Assembly (NCBI RefSeq): GCF_003853705.1
Contig: NZ_QTQI01000027.1
Coordinates: 42,120 to 106,119, forward strand
Length of the DNA: 64,000 nucleotides
Direction of reading: 5' to 3'
Source of the DNA: Burkholderia sp. Bp8992
GTDB lineage: Bacteria > Pseudomonadota > Gammaproteobacteria > Burkholderiales > Burkholderiaceae
The position numbers and the translations under genes are program-made. Shown here one piece after another: positions 1 through 9,261 of the stretch; the first letter of the stretch is position 1, and each line of letters opens with the position of its first letter. Under the pieces are notes generated by a model that was not told the origin of the DNA, did not search any database, and saw only the letters and a program-made list of their open reading frames with translations.

Positions 1-2
1 GC

Positions 3-491
3 ATGGTCGGAAGCGCCGGCAGTCCCGCGCCTATCGCGCCGGGTACCGAAATACTCAGCGTGCAGCCGGATGAGGTGATGTCGTTCGTCTACACCGCGGG
101 TACGCTGAGCGTGAACGCGCATCGCGTGCAGCCGGCGGCACCGTTCTCCGTGCGCGTCACGTTTTCCGATGGCCGCGCTTCCCGGCAGTGTGTCGCGCCA
201 CCTGGGCTGGCCGACCGGCTCGCGCCGCTCACCACGCTGATCGCGCGCGGTGGTGTGTCCGGCGCCGAGCTCGAGACGGCGTTCCCGGCGCCGCTCGGCA
301 CGCTGGAAATGCGCGATCGCATCGCCTCCGAACCGCTTCCGACATTAGTGTTCCGGGGGGCGGCCGACACGGACGCGGTGGTGGTCACCGGCCTCCCGGG
401 CGCGGGCGATCGCGCAATCGTCGTCGATCCGGCCGCGCGTGCGGCGCTCGCACTGCTTGCTGGTGGGTGCGATACGCTTGCGCAGCGCTGA
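3..491 (+). CDS. Hypothetical protein, possibly 5'-truncated by the window edge
   Basis: An open frame of 162 codons ends at a TGA at 489-491. The first ATG lies at base 3, so the true start may be outside the window. The protein is rich in Ala, Val, Pro and Gly, with no signal peptide, membrane segment or catalytic motif that I recognise. Third-position GC is high, as in the neighbouring genes, which supports real coding. It converges on the CoA-transferase gene downstream with about 60 bases between the two stops. I do not recognise the family and assign no function. Confidence 0.55.
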   Translation: MVGSAGSPAPIAPGTEILSVQPDEVMSFVYTAGTLSVNAHRVQPAAPFSVRVTFSDGRASRQCVAPPGLADRLAPLTTLIARGGVSGAELETAFPAPLGTLEMRDRIASEPLPTLVFRGAADTDAVVVTGLPGAGDRAIVVDPAARAALALLAGGCDTLAQR

Positions 492-551
492 CTCCCGATA
501 TACCCGGCCGACGCTCCTTACGTGGGCAGTCGGGCCGGGTGTCACGCGCGC

Positions 552-1772
552 TCAAATCGTCTGCTTCGCCTTCAGCGCGGCAATCCGTGCGTCGTCGTAG
601 CCGAGCATGTCGCGCAGCACGTCGTCGGTCTGCGCGCCGAGCAGCGGCGGGGCCGTGCGCGCATCGGGCGGCGTCGCGCTCATCCGGATCGGGTTGCGCA
701 CGAGCTTCACGTCCGCGCCGCACGGGTGCGGCAGCGATACCTGCATCCCGCGCGCGACCACCTGCTCGTTGTCGAACACTTCGTCGAGATCGTTGATCGG
801 CCCGCACGGCACGCCGGCCGCTTCGAGCACGGCGATCCAGTCGGCCTTGTCGCGCGCCTTCACCATCTCCGCGAGGATCGGCACCAGCGTGTCGCGGTGG
901 CGCACGCGCGACGGGTTCGTCGCGAAACGCTCGTCGTCGGCCAGTTCGGACCGGCCGCCGGCCTCGACGAACTTGCGGAACTGGCCGTCGTTGCCGACCG
1001 CGACGATGATCCAGCCGTCGCGCGTCTGGAACGTCTGGTACGGCACGATGTTCGGATGCGCGTTGCCCCAGCGTGCCGGCGGCTTGCCGCTCGCGAGGAA
1101 GTTGGTGTTCATGTTCGCGAGCAGCGCGACCTGCACGTCGAGCAGCGCCATGTCGATGTACTGGCCAACGCCTGTGCGGTCGCGGTGCGCGAGCGCGGCC
1201 AGCACCGCGATCGTCGAATAGAGGCCCGTCGCGAGGTCGGCGATCGCGACGCCGGCCTTCTGCGGGCCGCCGCCCGGCTCGCCGTCGCGCTCGCCGGTGA
1301 TGCTCATGAAGCCGCCGATCCCCTGCACGATGAAGTCGTAGCCCGCGCGGTGCGCGTACGGGCCCGTCTGGCCGAAGCCGGTGACCGAGCAGTAGACGAG
1401 ATCGGGCTTCACCGCACGCAGCGAGTCGTAATCGAGCCCGTATTTCTTCAACTGGCCGACCTTGTAGTTCTCCAGCACGACGTCGCTTTGCGCGGCGAGC
1501 TCGCGCACGATCTGCTGGCCTTCGGGCGTCGCGATGTCGATCGTCACCGAGCGCTTGTTGCGGTTCGCCGCGAGGTAGTACGCGGCCTCGGCGGTATCCG
1601 CGCCGTCCGCGTCCTTCAGGTACGGCGGCCCCCAGTGGCGCGTGTCGTCGCCGGCGCCCGGGCGCTCGACCTTGATCACGTCCGCACCGAAATCGGCAAG
1701 CGTCTGCGCGCACCACGGCCCCGCGAGCACGCGGGTGAGGTCCAGCACGCGGATATGGCTCAGGGCACCCAT
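552..1772 (-). CDS. CaiB/BaiF family III CoA-transferase
   Basis: This 406-residue protein should move CoA between carboxylic acids (family III CoA-transferase, formyl-CoA transferase type). It starts MGALSHIRVLDLTRVLAGPW, the characteristic N-terminus of the family, and carries the conserved GFGQTGPY segment near residues 132-139. The conserved active-site aspartate sits in VAIADLATG, about Asp179. The ATG at 1770-1772 is preceded on the minus strand by AAAGGAGACG at good spacing, so I prefer it over an in-frame ATG 22 codons upstream. Length is normal for the family. It is divergent from alaS and looks monocistronic. The substrate cannot be read from the sequence; Burkholderia carry many paralogues. 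Confidence 0.9.
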   Translation of the reverse strand: MGALSHIRVLDLTRVLAGPWCAQTLADFGADVIKVERPGAGDDTRHWGPPYLKDADGADTAEAAYYLAANRNKRSVTIDIATPEGQQIVRELAAQSDVVLENYKVGQLKKYGLDYDSLRAVKPDLVYCSVTGFGQTGPYAHRAGYDFIVQGIGGFMSITGERDGEPGGGPQKAGVAIADLATGLYSTIAVLAALAHRDRTGVGQYIDMALLDVQVALLANMNTNFLASGKPPARWGNAHPNIVPYQTFQTRDGWIIVAVGNDGQFRKFVEAGGRSELADDERFATNPSRVRHRDTLVPILAEMVKARDKADWIAVLEAAGVPCGPINDLDEVFDNEQVVARGMQVSLPHPCGADVKLVRNPIRMSATPPDARTAPPLLGAQTDDVLRDMLGYDDARIAALKAKQTI

Positions 1773-1934
1773 CGTCGAATCGTCTCCTTTCATGGCTGGC
1801 CCGTCTTGTCCGGCCGGGCCGATTGGCATGCCGAGCATCTTAAGGCGAATCGGCCGCGCGGGTGGCCCAGCCGGGCCGGCCGGATGGCCGAGCCGCTTTG
1901 CCGGCGCTTTGCCCGGAAGCCGGCCCCGATCCCG

Positions 1935-1940
1935 TATAAT
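1935..1940 (+). promoter_or_regulatory. Candidate -10 box of the alaS promoter
   Basis: A perfect TATAAT stands 87 bases upstream of the alaS start, in the divergent region shared with the CoA-transferase gene. No convincing TTGACA-like -35 lies at 16-18 bp. The call rests on the -10 hexamer and its location. Confidence 0.45.
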
Positions 1941-2026
1941 CGATCGTTTCCGAATCCATGCCGCCGCGCGCCCCGCCTGGGGCGCCGGCGTTTGAAGCCG
2001 TCTTTGCCAGACTGTCCCCGCACGCC

Positions 2027-4651
2027 ATGAAAGCTGCCGAAATCCGCGAGAAATTCCTCAAATTCTTCGAATCGAAGGGCCACACGATCGTCCGCTCGTC
2101 GAGCCTCGTGCCCGGTAACGACCCCACGCTGATGTTCACGAACTCGGGCATGGTCCAGTTCAAGGACGTCTTCCTCGGCACGGATCCGCGCCCGTACTCG
2201 CGCGCCACGACGGCGCAGCGCAGCGTGCGCGCGGGCGGCAAGCACAACGACCTCGAGAACGTCGGCTACACGGCGCGCCACCACACGTTCTTCGAGATGC
2301 TCGGCAACTTCTCGTTCGGCGACTACTTCAAGCACGACGCGATCAAGTTCGCGTGGGAGCTGCTGACCACGGTCTACCAGCTGCCGAAGGACAAGCTGTG
2401 GGTCACCGTCTACCAGGAAGACGACGAGGCGTACGACATCTGGGCGAAGGAAGTCGGCGTGCCGACCGAGCGCATCATCCGCATCGGCGACAACAAGGGC
2501 GCGCGCTACGCGTCGGACAACTTCTGGACGATGGGCGACACGGGCCCGTGCGGCCCCTGTACCGAAATCTTCTACGACCACGGCCCGGACGTGTGGGGCG
2601 GCCCGCCGGGGTCGCCTGAAGAAGACGGCGACCGCTACATCGAGATCTGGAACCTCGTGTTCATGCAGTTCAACCGCGACGCGCAGGGCAACATGACGCG
2701 CCTGCCGAAGCAGTCGGTCGACACCGGCATGGGCCTCGAGCGCCTCGCCGCGGTGCTGCAGCACGTGCACAGCAACTACGAGATCGACCTGTTCCAGAAC
2801 CTGATCAAGGCCGCCGCGCGCGTGACCGAGATCAGCGACCTCACGAACAACTCGCTGAAGGTGATCGCCGATCACATCCGTGCGTGCTCGTTCCTGATCG
2901 TCGACGGCGTGATCCCCGGCAACGAAGGCCGCGGCTACGTGCTGCGCCGGATCGTGCGCCGCGCGATCCGCCACGGCTACAAGCTTGGCCGCAAGGGTTC
3001 GTTCTTCCACAAGCTGGTGGCCGACCTCGTCGCCGAGATGGGCACGGCCTATCCGGAGCTGAAGGAAGCGGAACAGCGCGTGACCGACGTGCTGCGCCAG
3101 GAAGAAGAGCGCTTCTTCGAGACGATCGAGCACGGGATGTCGATCCTCGAAGGGGCGCTTGCCGACGTCGAGGCGAAGGGCGGCAAGGTGCTCGACGGCG
3201 AACTCGCATTCAAGCTGCACGATACGTACGGCTTCCCGCTCGACCTCACGGCCGACGTCTGCCGCGAGCGCGGGATGACGGTCGACGAGCCGGCATTCGA
3301 CGACGCGATGGCGCGCCAGCGCGAGCAGGCGCGCGCGGCCGGCAAGTTCAAGGCCGCGCAGGGCCTCGAATACTCGGGCGCGAAGACCACCTTCCACGGT
3401 TACGAGGAAATCGCGTTCGACGACGCGAAGGTCGTCGCGCTGTACGTCGACGGTTCGGCCGTCAACGAAGTGAAGGCCGGCCAGGACGCGGTCGTCGTGC
3501 TCGATCACACGCCGTTCTACGCGGAATCGGGCGGCCAGGTCGGCGACCAGGGCGTGCTCGCGAACGCCGCGACGCGCTTCGCGGTGGCCGACACGCTGAA
3601 GGTGCAGGCCGACGTGATCGGCCATCACGGCACGCTGGAGCAGGGCACGCTGAAGGTCGGCGACGTGCTGCGCGCGGAAATCGACGCGCATCGCCGCGCC
3701 CGCACGCAGCGCAACCACTCGGCCACCCACCTGATGCACAAGGCGCTGCGCGAAGTGCTCGGCGCGCACGTGCAGCAGAAGGGGTCGCTGGTCGACGCGG
3801 AAAAGACCCGCTTCGACTTCGCGCACAACGCGCCGATGACCGACGACGAAATCCGTCGCGTCGAGCAGATCGTCAACAACGAGATCCTGGCCAACGCGCC
3901 GGGCATCGTGCGCGTGATGCCGTACGACGAAGCGGTGAAGGGCGGTGCGATGGCGCTGTTCGGCGAGAAGTACGGCGACGAAGTGCGCGTGCTCGACCTC
4001 GGTTTCTCGCGTGAACTGTGCGGCGGCACGCACGTGCAGCGCAGCGGCGACATCGGTTTCTTCAAGATCGTCGTCGAAGGCGGCGTCGCGGCCGGCATCC
4101 GCCGTGTCGAGGCGATCACCGGCGACAACGCGGTGCGCTACGTGCAGGAGCTCGACGCGCGCGTGAACGAAGCGGCTGCTGCGCTGAAGGCGCAACCGTC
4201 GGAACTCACGCAGCGCATCGCACAGGTGCAGGACCAGGTGAAGTCGCTCGAGAAGGAGCTCGGCGCGCTGAAGTCGAAGCTCGCGTCGAGCCAGGGCGAC
4301 GAGCTCGCGCAGCAGGCCGTCGAAATCGGCGGCGTGTACGTGCTGGCCGCGACGCTCGACGGCGCCGACGCGAAGACGCTGCGCGAAACGGTCGACAAGC
4401 TGAAGGACAAGCTGAAGAGCGCGGCGATCGTGCTGGCGGCCGTCGAGGGCGGCAAGGTCAGCCTGATCGCGGGCGTCACGCCGGACGCGAGCAAGAAGGT
4501 GAAGGCCGGCGAACTCGTGAACTTCGTCGCGCAGCAGGTCGGCGGCAAGGGCGGCGGCCGTCCGGACATGGCGCAGGCAGGCGGCACCGAGCCGGCCAAC
4601 CTGCCGGGCGCGCTGGCCGGCGTGAAGGGCTGGGTCGAAGAGCGGCTCTGA
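2027..4651 (+). CDS. alaS: Alanine--tRNA ligase
   Basis: AlaRS charges tRNA-Ala in the cytoplasm. The 874-residue length fits the bacterial enzyme. From the N-terminus it has the class II catalytic core (starts [19 protein letters not shown], with motif 2 and 3 regions in the first 250 residues), the tRNA-recognition region, then the editing domain. In the editing domain the zinc-ligand motifs HSATH (His564, His568) and CGGTH (Cys665, His669) are intact. The C-terminal DHHA1-type domain includes [15 protein letters not shown]. The start at 2027 matches the conserved N-terminus of the family; in-frame upstream codons are not conserved-looking. A strong hairpin terminator follows, so it is probably transcribed alone. 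Confidence 0.98.
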   Translation: MKAAEIREKFLKFFESKGHTIVRSSSLVPGNDPTLMFTNSGMVQFKDVFLGTDPRPYSRATTAQRSVRAGGKHNDLENVGYTARHHTFFEMLGNFSFGDYFKHDAIKFAWELLTTVYQLPKDKLWVTVYQEDDEAYDIWAKEVGVPTERIIRIGDNKGARYASDNFWTMGDTGPCGPCTEIFYDHGPDVWGGPPGSPEEDGDRYIEIWNLVFMQFNRDAQGNMTRLPKQSVDTGMGLERLAAVLQHVHSNYEIDLFQNLIKAAARVTEISDLTNNSLKVIADHIRACSFLIVDGVIPGNEGRGYVLRRIVRRAIRHGYKLGRKGSFFHKLVADLVAEMGTAYPELKEAEQRVTDVLRQEEERFFETIEHGMSILEGALADVEAKGGKVLDGELAFKLHDTYGFPLDLTADVCRERGMTVDEPAFDDAMARQREQARAAGKFKAAQGLEYSGAKTTFHGYEEIAFDDAKVVALYVDGSAVNEVKAGQDAVVVLDHTPFYAESGGQVGDQGVLANAATRFAVADTLKVQADVIGHHGTLEQGTLKVGDVLRAEIDAHRRARTQRNHSATHLMHKALREVLGAHVQQKGSLVDAEKTRFDFAHNAPMTDDEIRRVEQIVNNEILANAPGIVRVMPYDEAVKGGAMALFGEKYGDEVRVLDLGFSRELCGGTHVQRSGDIGFFKIVVEGGVAAGIRRVEAITGDNAVRYVQELDARVNEAAAALKAQPSELTQRIAQVQDQVKSLEKELGALKSKLASSQGDELAQQAVEIGGVYVLAATLDGADAKTLRETVDKLKDKLKSAAIVLAAVEGGKVSLIAGVTPDASKKVKAGELVNFVAQQVGGKGGGRPDMAQAGGTEPANLPGALAGVKGWVEERL

Positions 4652-4702
4652 TCGTCACGTCATCGAGGCGATGCCGTTTCACTGACGGCATTGCCTGACT
4701 GA

Positions 4703-4740
4703 AAAACGACCCGATCGGCACGCGCCGGTCGGGTCGTTTT
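4703..4740 (+). terminator. Rho-independent terminator after alaS
   Basis: An inverted repeat AAAACGACCCGATCGGC / GCCGGTCGGGTCGTTTT (17-bp stem with one G-U pair, loop ACGC) sits 51 bases after the alaS stop. The A-rich left flank and T-rich right flank mean it could also stop transcription of the convergent LysR gene. Confidence 0.9.
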
Positions 4741-4781
4741 GTTTGTGCGCGTCGCTCCGTGCGGCGACGCGCGAACACGGG

Positions 4782-5696
4782 TCAGGCCGTCACGGTCGCC
4801 GTCGGCTGCGTCGCATCGGCGGGCGGCCGTCCGGCTTCCGTGAGCGCATCGCGCAGCGCGGCGAGGGCCGCCGATGCATAGCCCTGCCGCCACGCGAGCA
4901 GCGTGTCGATGCCTTCGAGTTCGGGGATCGTGTGCGCGGCGATGTTGCCGGTTTCGGGTTGCAGATCGAGTACCGAGCGCGGCGCGACCGCGACACCCGC
5001 GCCGGCCGCGACACACGCGACGATCGCGTGATACGAGCCGAGTTCGAGCACGCGCGCCGGTTTTACGCCATGCGCCGCATACCACCGCTCGACGTACTTG
5101 CGATACGTGCACCCGCGCTCGAACGCGATCAGCGTCGGCAGGATCACGTCGCGCGGCGTGCGCACCGGCGGATGGCCACGCGGCGTCAGCAGCACGAGAT
5201 CCTCGCGGAAGATCGGCACCGTCTCGAACGTGTCGGGCAGCGCGTCCGGCTCGGGCGGGCGGGCGAACAATGCCGCATCGACCTCGAAGTCGCGCACGCG
5301 GTCGATCAGCCAGCCCGTCGTGCCCGTCAGCAGTTCGAGCGACACGTCGGGCCATGCGTGGTGATAGCGTGCGAGTATCGTCGGCAACCGGCTTGCGGCC
5401 GTGCTTTCCATCGTGCCGAGCCGCAGACGGCCGCGCGGCGTGTCCTCGCGCACTGCGTCGCGCGCTTCGTCGGCGAGCGCGAGCAGGCGTTCCGCATACG
5501 GCAGCAGCGTGTGGCCGGCCGGCGTCAGCACCAGCCGGCGGCCGTCGCGCACGAACAGCGCCGCGCCGAGTTCCTCCTCGAGCTGCTTGATGCGCGTCGT
5601 GACGTTCGACTGCACGCGATTGAGCTTGGCCGCCGCACGCGTCACACCGTTCTCGCGCACGACCGCCCGGAATATCGCCAGCGCGGCCAGATCCAT
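4782..5696 (-). CDS. LysR family transcriptional regulator
   Basis: A 304-residue LysR-type regulator. The N-terminal winged helix-turn-helix is clear (MDLAALAIFRAVVRENGVTR, then NVTTRIKQLEEELG around residues 30-43), followed by an effector-binding domain from about residue 90. It begins at the ATG at 5694-5696 with a CTGGAGAG Shine-Dalgarno just upstream on the minus strand. It faces an MFS transporter gene across about 120 AT-rich bases containing an inverted repeat (5721-5745). This is the classic arrangement for autoregulation plus control of the divergent gene. The N-terminus resembles the PtrR/YneJ-like group, but the effector is unknown. Confidence 0.92.
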   Translation of the reverse strand: MDLAALAIFRAVVRENGVTRAAAKLNRVQSNVTTRIKQLEEELGAALFVRDGRRLVLTPAGHTLLPYAERLLALADEARDAVREDTPRGRLRLGTMESTAASRLPTILARYHHAWPDVSLELLTGTTGWLIDRVRDFEVDAALFARPPEPDALPDTFETVPIFREDLVLLTPRGHPPVRTPRDVILPTLIAFERGCTYRKYVERWYAAHGVKPARVLELGSYHAIVACVAAGAGVAVAPRSVLDLQPETGNIAAHTIPELEGIDTLLAWRQGYASAALAALRDALTEAGRPPADATQPTATVTA

Positions 5697-5720
5697 GATT
5701 CTCTCCAGAGGATGAGTCGA

Positions 5721-5745
5721 TTCTCAATTATTCATTTTTTGAGAA
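5721..5745. promoter_or_regulatory. Inverted repeat, candidate LysR operator
   Basis: TTCTCAA at 5721-5727 and its perfect reverse complement TTGAGAA at 5739-5745 are separated by 11 AT-rich bases. It lies 25 bases upstream of the LysR start and between the divergent genes, the usual place for a LysR recognition site. Confidence 0.6.
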
Positions 5746-5819
5746 CGTTTGGTCAAGCTACGATGAAGGCATTCCGATTTCCGATCCGGCCGGCGCGCTG
5801 AGTGCCGGCCGATGCCGCC

Positions 5820-7082
5820 ATGTCCCGCTTCGATGCCCCGACCGCCGCTGCCGGCGTGCTTTCGTCAGACCAGGCCGATCGTCGCGCCCGCGCGGCCGCG
5901 CTGGCCTGCATGGTCGGCCTCGCCGTCGTGCTCGGCGTCGGCCGCTTCGCGTTCACGCCGTTGTTGCCGCTGATGCTCGCCGACGGCTCGATCGGCCTGA
6001 AGGCCGGCGGCTGGCTCGCGTCGGCAAACTACGCGGGCTACTTCGCCGGCGCGGTCAGTTGCGCGGCGCTGCGTGTCGCGCCCGCGCGGATGGTGCGCTT
6101 CGGGCTCGCGGCCACCGTGCTGCTGACGGCGGCGATGGGCGTCGGGCACCTGTTGCCCGTGTGGCTCGCGGTGCGCTTCGTCGCGGGCGTCGTCAGTGCC
6201 TGGACGTTCGTGTTCGTGTCGCAGTGGGGATTGCGGCGCCTGGCCGAGCTGCACGCGCCGGAATGGAGCGGGGTGATCTACGCGGGGCCCGGCGTCGGCA
6301 TCGTGCTGACGGGGGTGATCGGCAGCGCGCTGGCCGGTCAGCGCGCGGCGTCGGGTTGGCTGGGCTTCGCGGCGCTGTCGGCCGTGCTGTCGGTTGCGAT
6401 CTGGCGCACGTTCGGCACCGTGCCGGCGCCGGCGCACGTGGCACCGCCGGCCGCCGCCGCGCCGCATGCGGCTGCCGGAGCAGCGGCCGCTTCGACGGCG
6501 CCTGCCGCCGGCCTGCGAAGCCGCCGCATGGATGCCGCGTGGCTCGTCGTGCTGTACGGCGCGCCAGGCTTCGGCTACATCATCACCGCGACGTTCCTGC
6601 CGGTGATCGCGCGCGCCGCGCTGCCGGCCGGTTCGCCGTGGCCCGACCTGTTCTGGCCGATGTTCGGCGCGGCGCTGATCGTCGGCGCGATCTCCGCCGC
6701 GCGGCTGCCCGCGCACTGGGACAACCGCCTGCTGCTCGCGGCCGGCTGCGCGACGCAGGCGCTCGGCATCGTGGCCGGAATCGTGTGGCCGAACGCGGCC
6801 GGTTTCTCGGCCGGCAGCGCGCTGCTCGGCCTGCCGTTCACCGCGATCACGCTGTTCGCGATGCGCGAGGCGCGGCGCCTGCACGGCGAGCGCGCAGCCG
6901 GGCTGATGGGCTATGCGACGGCGTCATACGGCATCGGGCAGATCCTCGGGCCGCTCGTCGCGGCGCCGCTGGCCGCGCGTTTCGGGTCGTTTACGCCGGC
7001 GTTGTGGGTCGCGGTGGGCGCGTTGCTCGCCGGTGCGGCCGGTTTTGCGGCGACTGCCGTGAGCGGGCGCCGGCAACCCTGA
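5820..7082 (+). CDS. YbfB/YjiJ family MFS transporter
   Basis: A polytopic inner-membrane protein of 420 residues with about 12 hydrophobic segments. The VVLGVGRFAFTPLLPLM segment in the first membrane helix is typical of the YbfB/YjiJ branch of the major facilitator superfamily. A hydrophilic Ala/Pro-rich loop near residues 200-235 separates the two six-helix halves. I chose the ATG at 5820; an in-frame GTG at 5802 is possible. The gene is divergent from the LysR regulator, which probably controls it. Substrate is unknown; members are usually treated as exporters. Confidence 0.88.
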   Translation: MSRFDAPTAAAGVLSSDQADRRARAAALACMVGLAVVLGVGRFAFTPLLPLMLADGSIGLKAGGWLASANYAGYFAGAVSCAALRVAPARMVRFGLAATVLLTAAMGVGHLLPVWLAVRFVAGVVSAWTFVFVSQWGLRRLAELHAPEWSGVIYAGPGVGIVLTGVIGSALAGQRAASGWLGFAALSAVLSVAIWRTFGTVPAPAHVAPPAAAAPHAAAGAAAASTAPAAGLRSRRMDAAWLVVLYGAPGFGYIITATFLPVIARAALPAGSPWPDLFWPMFGAALIVGAISAARLPAHWDNRLLLAAGCATQALGIVAGIVWPNAAGFSAGSALLGLPFTAITLFAMREARRLHGERAAGLMGYATASYGIGQILGPLVAAPLAARFGSFTPALWVAVGALLAGAAGFAATAVSGRRQP

Positions 7083-7202
7083 CGGCGGCGGGGACGGATC
7101 GTCTGCGGCGCGGGCAAACTCGCTAGAATGAAGCCTTTCCCGCGCCGAGCGGGTGCGCGGGCAGCCGTGAGGCGCCGTCCGGCGCTCGCCAGATCCTCAC
7201 CG

Positions 7203-7739
7203 ATGACCACCGCCGACTACCGTTTCTGCCCGCGCTGCGCGAGCCCGCTGACCGAGCGAGCCGATCCCGAACATGAAGGCGGCCGCGTGCGCCAGGCTTG
7301 CCCCGACGATACCTGCGGCTATGTGCATTGGAACAATCCGCTGCCCGTCGTCGCCGCGATCGTCGAGCTCGGCGGCAAGATCCTGCTCGCGCGCAACGCG
7401 GCCTGGCCCGAAGGGATGTTCGCGCTGATCACCGGCTTCCTCGAAAACGGCGAGACGCCCGAGGACGGCATCGCGCGCGAGGTGTTCGAGGAAACCGCGT
7501 TGAAGGCCGAGCAGGTGTCGCTCGTCGGCGTGTACGAATTCATTCGCAAGAACGAGCTGATCATCGCGTACCACGTGCGTGCGTCGGGCACGGTGTCGCT
7601 GTCGCCGGAACTGCTCGAATACAAGCTCGTCGATCCGCCGCTGCTGCGCCCGTGGCGTGCCGGCACGGGCATCGCGCTCGCCGACTGGATGCGCGCGCGC
7701 GGCCTCGATTTCGAGTTCGTCGACCGGCCGGGGCAGTGA
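7203..7739 (+). CDS. NUDIX hydrolase with N-terminal zinc ribbon
   Basis: A 178-residue NUDIX hydrolase. The NUDIX box runs from Gly78 to Leu100 (GFLENGETPEDGIAREVFEE then TAL), with the REVFEE metal-binding core intact. The usual Gly after the EE is replaced by Ala. The N-terminus has four cysteines, Cys9, Cys12, Cys33 and Cys38, arranged like the zinc ribbon of NudC-type NADH/NAD-capped RNA pyrophosphatases. The protein lacks the longer NudC C-terminal region, so a general nucleoside-diphosphate-X substrate is safer. The start is ATGACCACCGCC at 7203. It lies 139 bases upstream of the thioesterase gene on the same strand. Confidence 0.9.
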   Translation: MTTADYRFCPRCASPLTERADPEHEGGRVRQACPDDTCGYVHWNNPLPVVAAIVELGGKILLARNAAWPEGMFALITGFLENGETPEDGIAREVFEETALKAEQVSLVGVYEFIRKNELIIAYHVRASGTVSLSPELLEYKLVDPPLLRPWRAGTGIALADWMRARGLDFEFVDRPGQ

Positions 7740-7878
7740 TGGGCCGGCCGGTCCGCAGCGTGTCTGCCGCCGCGCCGCGAGCGATCGCGACGCGGCGTTC
7801 CGCTTCTCGCCGGCGTGCCGTGCCGCATGGCCGCCGCGCGTCATCCTCGTCGTTTCCCTCGTCCTGACCGCCATCGCC

Positions 7879-8316
7879 ATGTCCGACAAGCCGCAGCCGC
7901 GTCCGCGCGACGCCTATCGCCACTTCCTGCCGATCACGACCCGCTGGATGGACAACGACGTCTACGGGCACGTGAACAACGTCGTCTACTACAGCTACTT
8001 CGACACCGTCGTGAACGAGTACCTGATCCGCGCCGGCGTGCTCGATGTCGAGCACGGGCAGACGATCGGGCTGGTCGTCGAGACGCAGTGCAACTACTTC
8101 GCGCCGCTCGTGTTCCCGCAGTCGATCGACGCGGGGCTGCGGGTCGTGAAGCTCGGCACGTCGAGCGTGCGCTACGAGGTCGGCCTGTTCGCGCAAGGCG
8201 ACGCGGCGCCGGCCGCGCAGGGGCATTTCGTGCACGTGTACGTCGATCGCGAGACACGCCGCCCCGTGCCGCTGCCCGATGCGTTGCGCGCCGCGCTCGA
8301 GCCGCTCACGGCCTGA
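7879..8316 (+). CDS. Hotdog-fold acyl-CoA thioesterase (4HBT family)
   Basis: A 145-residue single hotdog-domain protein of the 4-hydroxybenzoyl-CoA thioesterase/YbgC type, expected to hydrolyse acyl-CoA thioesters. The active-site helix is clear: WMDNDVYGHVNNVVYYSYFD at residues 23-42, with the family aspartate and the GHVNN turn. The start at 7879 gives the usual family length. The stop is only 9 bases before the livH GTG, so it is probably co-transcribed with the livHMGF set. A thioesterase leading a branched-chain-type transporter operon hints that the imported compound is handled as a CoA ester; that is inference. Confidence 0.88.
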   Translation: MSDKPQPRPRDAYRHFLPITTRWMDNDVYGHVNNVVYYSYFDTVVNEYLIRAGVLDVEHGQTIGLVVETQCNYFAPLVFPQSIDAGLRVVKLGTSSVRYEVGLFAQGDAAPAAQGHFVHVYVDRETRRPVPLPDALRAALEPLTA

Positions 8317-8325
8317 CGGCGCGCG

Positions 8326-9261
8326 GTGCACGCGTTCGCGCTCCAGGCCTTCAACGGCCTCAGCTACGGCTTGCTGCTGTTCATGCTGTCGGCCGGCCTC
8401 ACGCTGATCTTCAGCGTGCAGGGCGTGCTGAACTTCGCGCATGCGAGCTTTTATATGCTCGGCGCGTATGTCGGCTACAGCATCGCGGCCTACGCGGGCT
8501 TCTGGCCCGCGCTGGTGCTCGCGCCGCTCGCGGTCGGGCTGCTCGGCGCCGGCTGCGAACGCGCGCTGCTGCGCCGCGTGCAGGCGCGCGGCCATACGAG
8601 CGAACTGCTGCTGACCTTTGGTCTCGCCTACCTGATCGGCGAGGGCGCGAAACTCGCCTGGGGCCTCGCGCCGCTGCCGGCGCCCGTGCCGCCGCTGTTC
8701 GACGGCGCGCCCGTGACCGTCTTCGGCCTCGCATTGCCGCGCTACCGGCTGTTCATGATGGCGATGTCCGCGACGATGCTGGTCGCGCTCGGCGCGCTGC
8801 TGCGCGTGTCGCACATCGGGCTCGTCGTGCGTGCGGCGCTCACGCATCGCGCGGCCGTCGAGGCGCTCGGCTACGACGTGCCGCGCGTGATGACGGGCCT
8901 GTTCGGCGCCGGCACCGCGCTCGCGGCGCTGGCCGGCGTGATCGGCGCGCCGCTCGCGGTGATCGAGCCCGCGCTGGCCGAGACCGTCGGGTCGGTCGTG
9001 TTCGCGGTCGTCGTGATCGGCGGGCTCGGCTCGCTCGGCGGCGCGTTCGTCGCGTCGCTCGCGGTCGGCTTCGCGCAGACCTTCGCGGCCGCGAGCGATA
9101 CGTCGCTGCGCGACCTCGCGCAATGGGCCGGCGTCGCGCTGCCCGATCGCGTCGCCGCGGTGACGATCGCGCAACTCGCGCCGCTGGTGCCGTACCTGCT
9201 GCTCGTCGCCGTGCTGGTCGCGCGGCCGCGCGGGCTGTTCGGCGAGCGTGTCGATGCGTAG
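8326..9261 (+). CDS. Branched-chain amino acid type ABC transporter permease (LivH-like)
   Basis: A 311-residue integral membrane permease of the LivH type with about eight hydrophobic segments. Family hallmarks are the early GLSYGLLLFMLSAGLTLIFS segment followed by GVLNFAHASFYMLGAY, and the C-terminal GGLGSLGGAFVASLAVG loop that contacts the ATPase. It starts with GTG at 8326, 9 bases after the thioesterase stop, and overlaps livM by 8 bases. Substrates of this family include branched-chain amino acids, amides, urea and aromatic acids; the sequence alone does not decide. Confidence 0.9.
   Translation: MHAFALQAFNGLSYGLLLFMLSAGLTLIFSVQGVLNFAHASFYMLGAYVGYSIAAYAGFWPALVLAPLAVGLLGAGCERALLRRVQARGHTSELLLTFGLAYLIGEGAKLAWGLAPLPAPVPPLFDGAPVTVFGLALPRYRLFMMAMSATMLVALGALLRVSHIGLVVRAALTHRAAVEALGYDVPRVMTGLFGAGTALAALAGVIGAPLAVIEPALAETVGSVVFAVVVIGGLGSLGGAFVASLAVGFAQTFAAASDTSLRDLAQWAGVALPDRVAAVTIAQLAPLVPYLLLVAVLVARPRGLFGERVDA

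Noticed and set aside
5763-5801. A 12-codon frame (MKAFRFPIRPAR) just before the MFS gene, possible leader peptide
   Set aside because: There is no Shine-Dalgarno in front and no attenuator-like hairpin after it. Chance is the simpler explanation.
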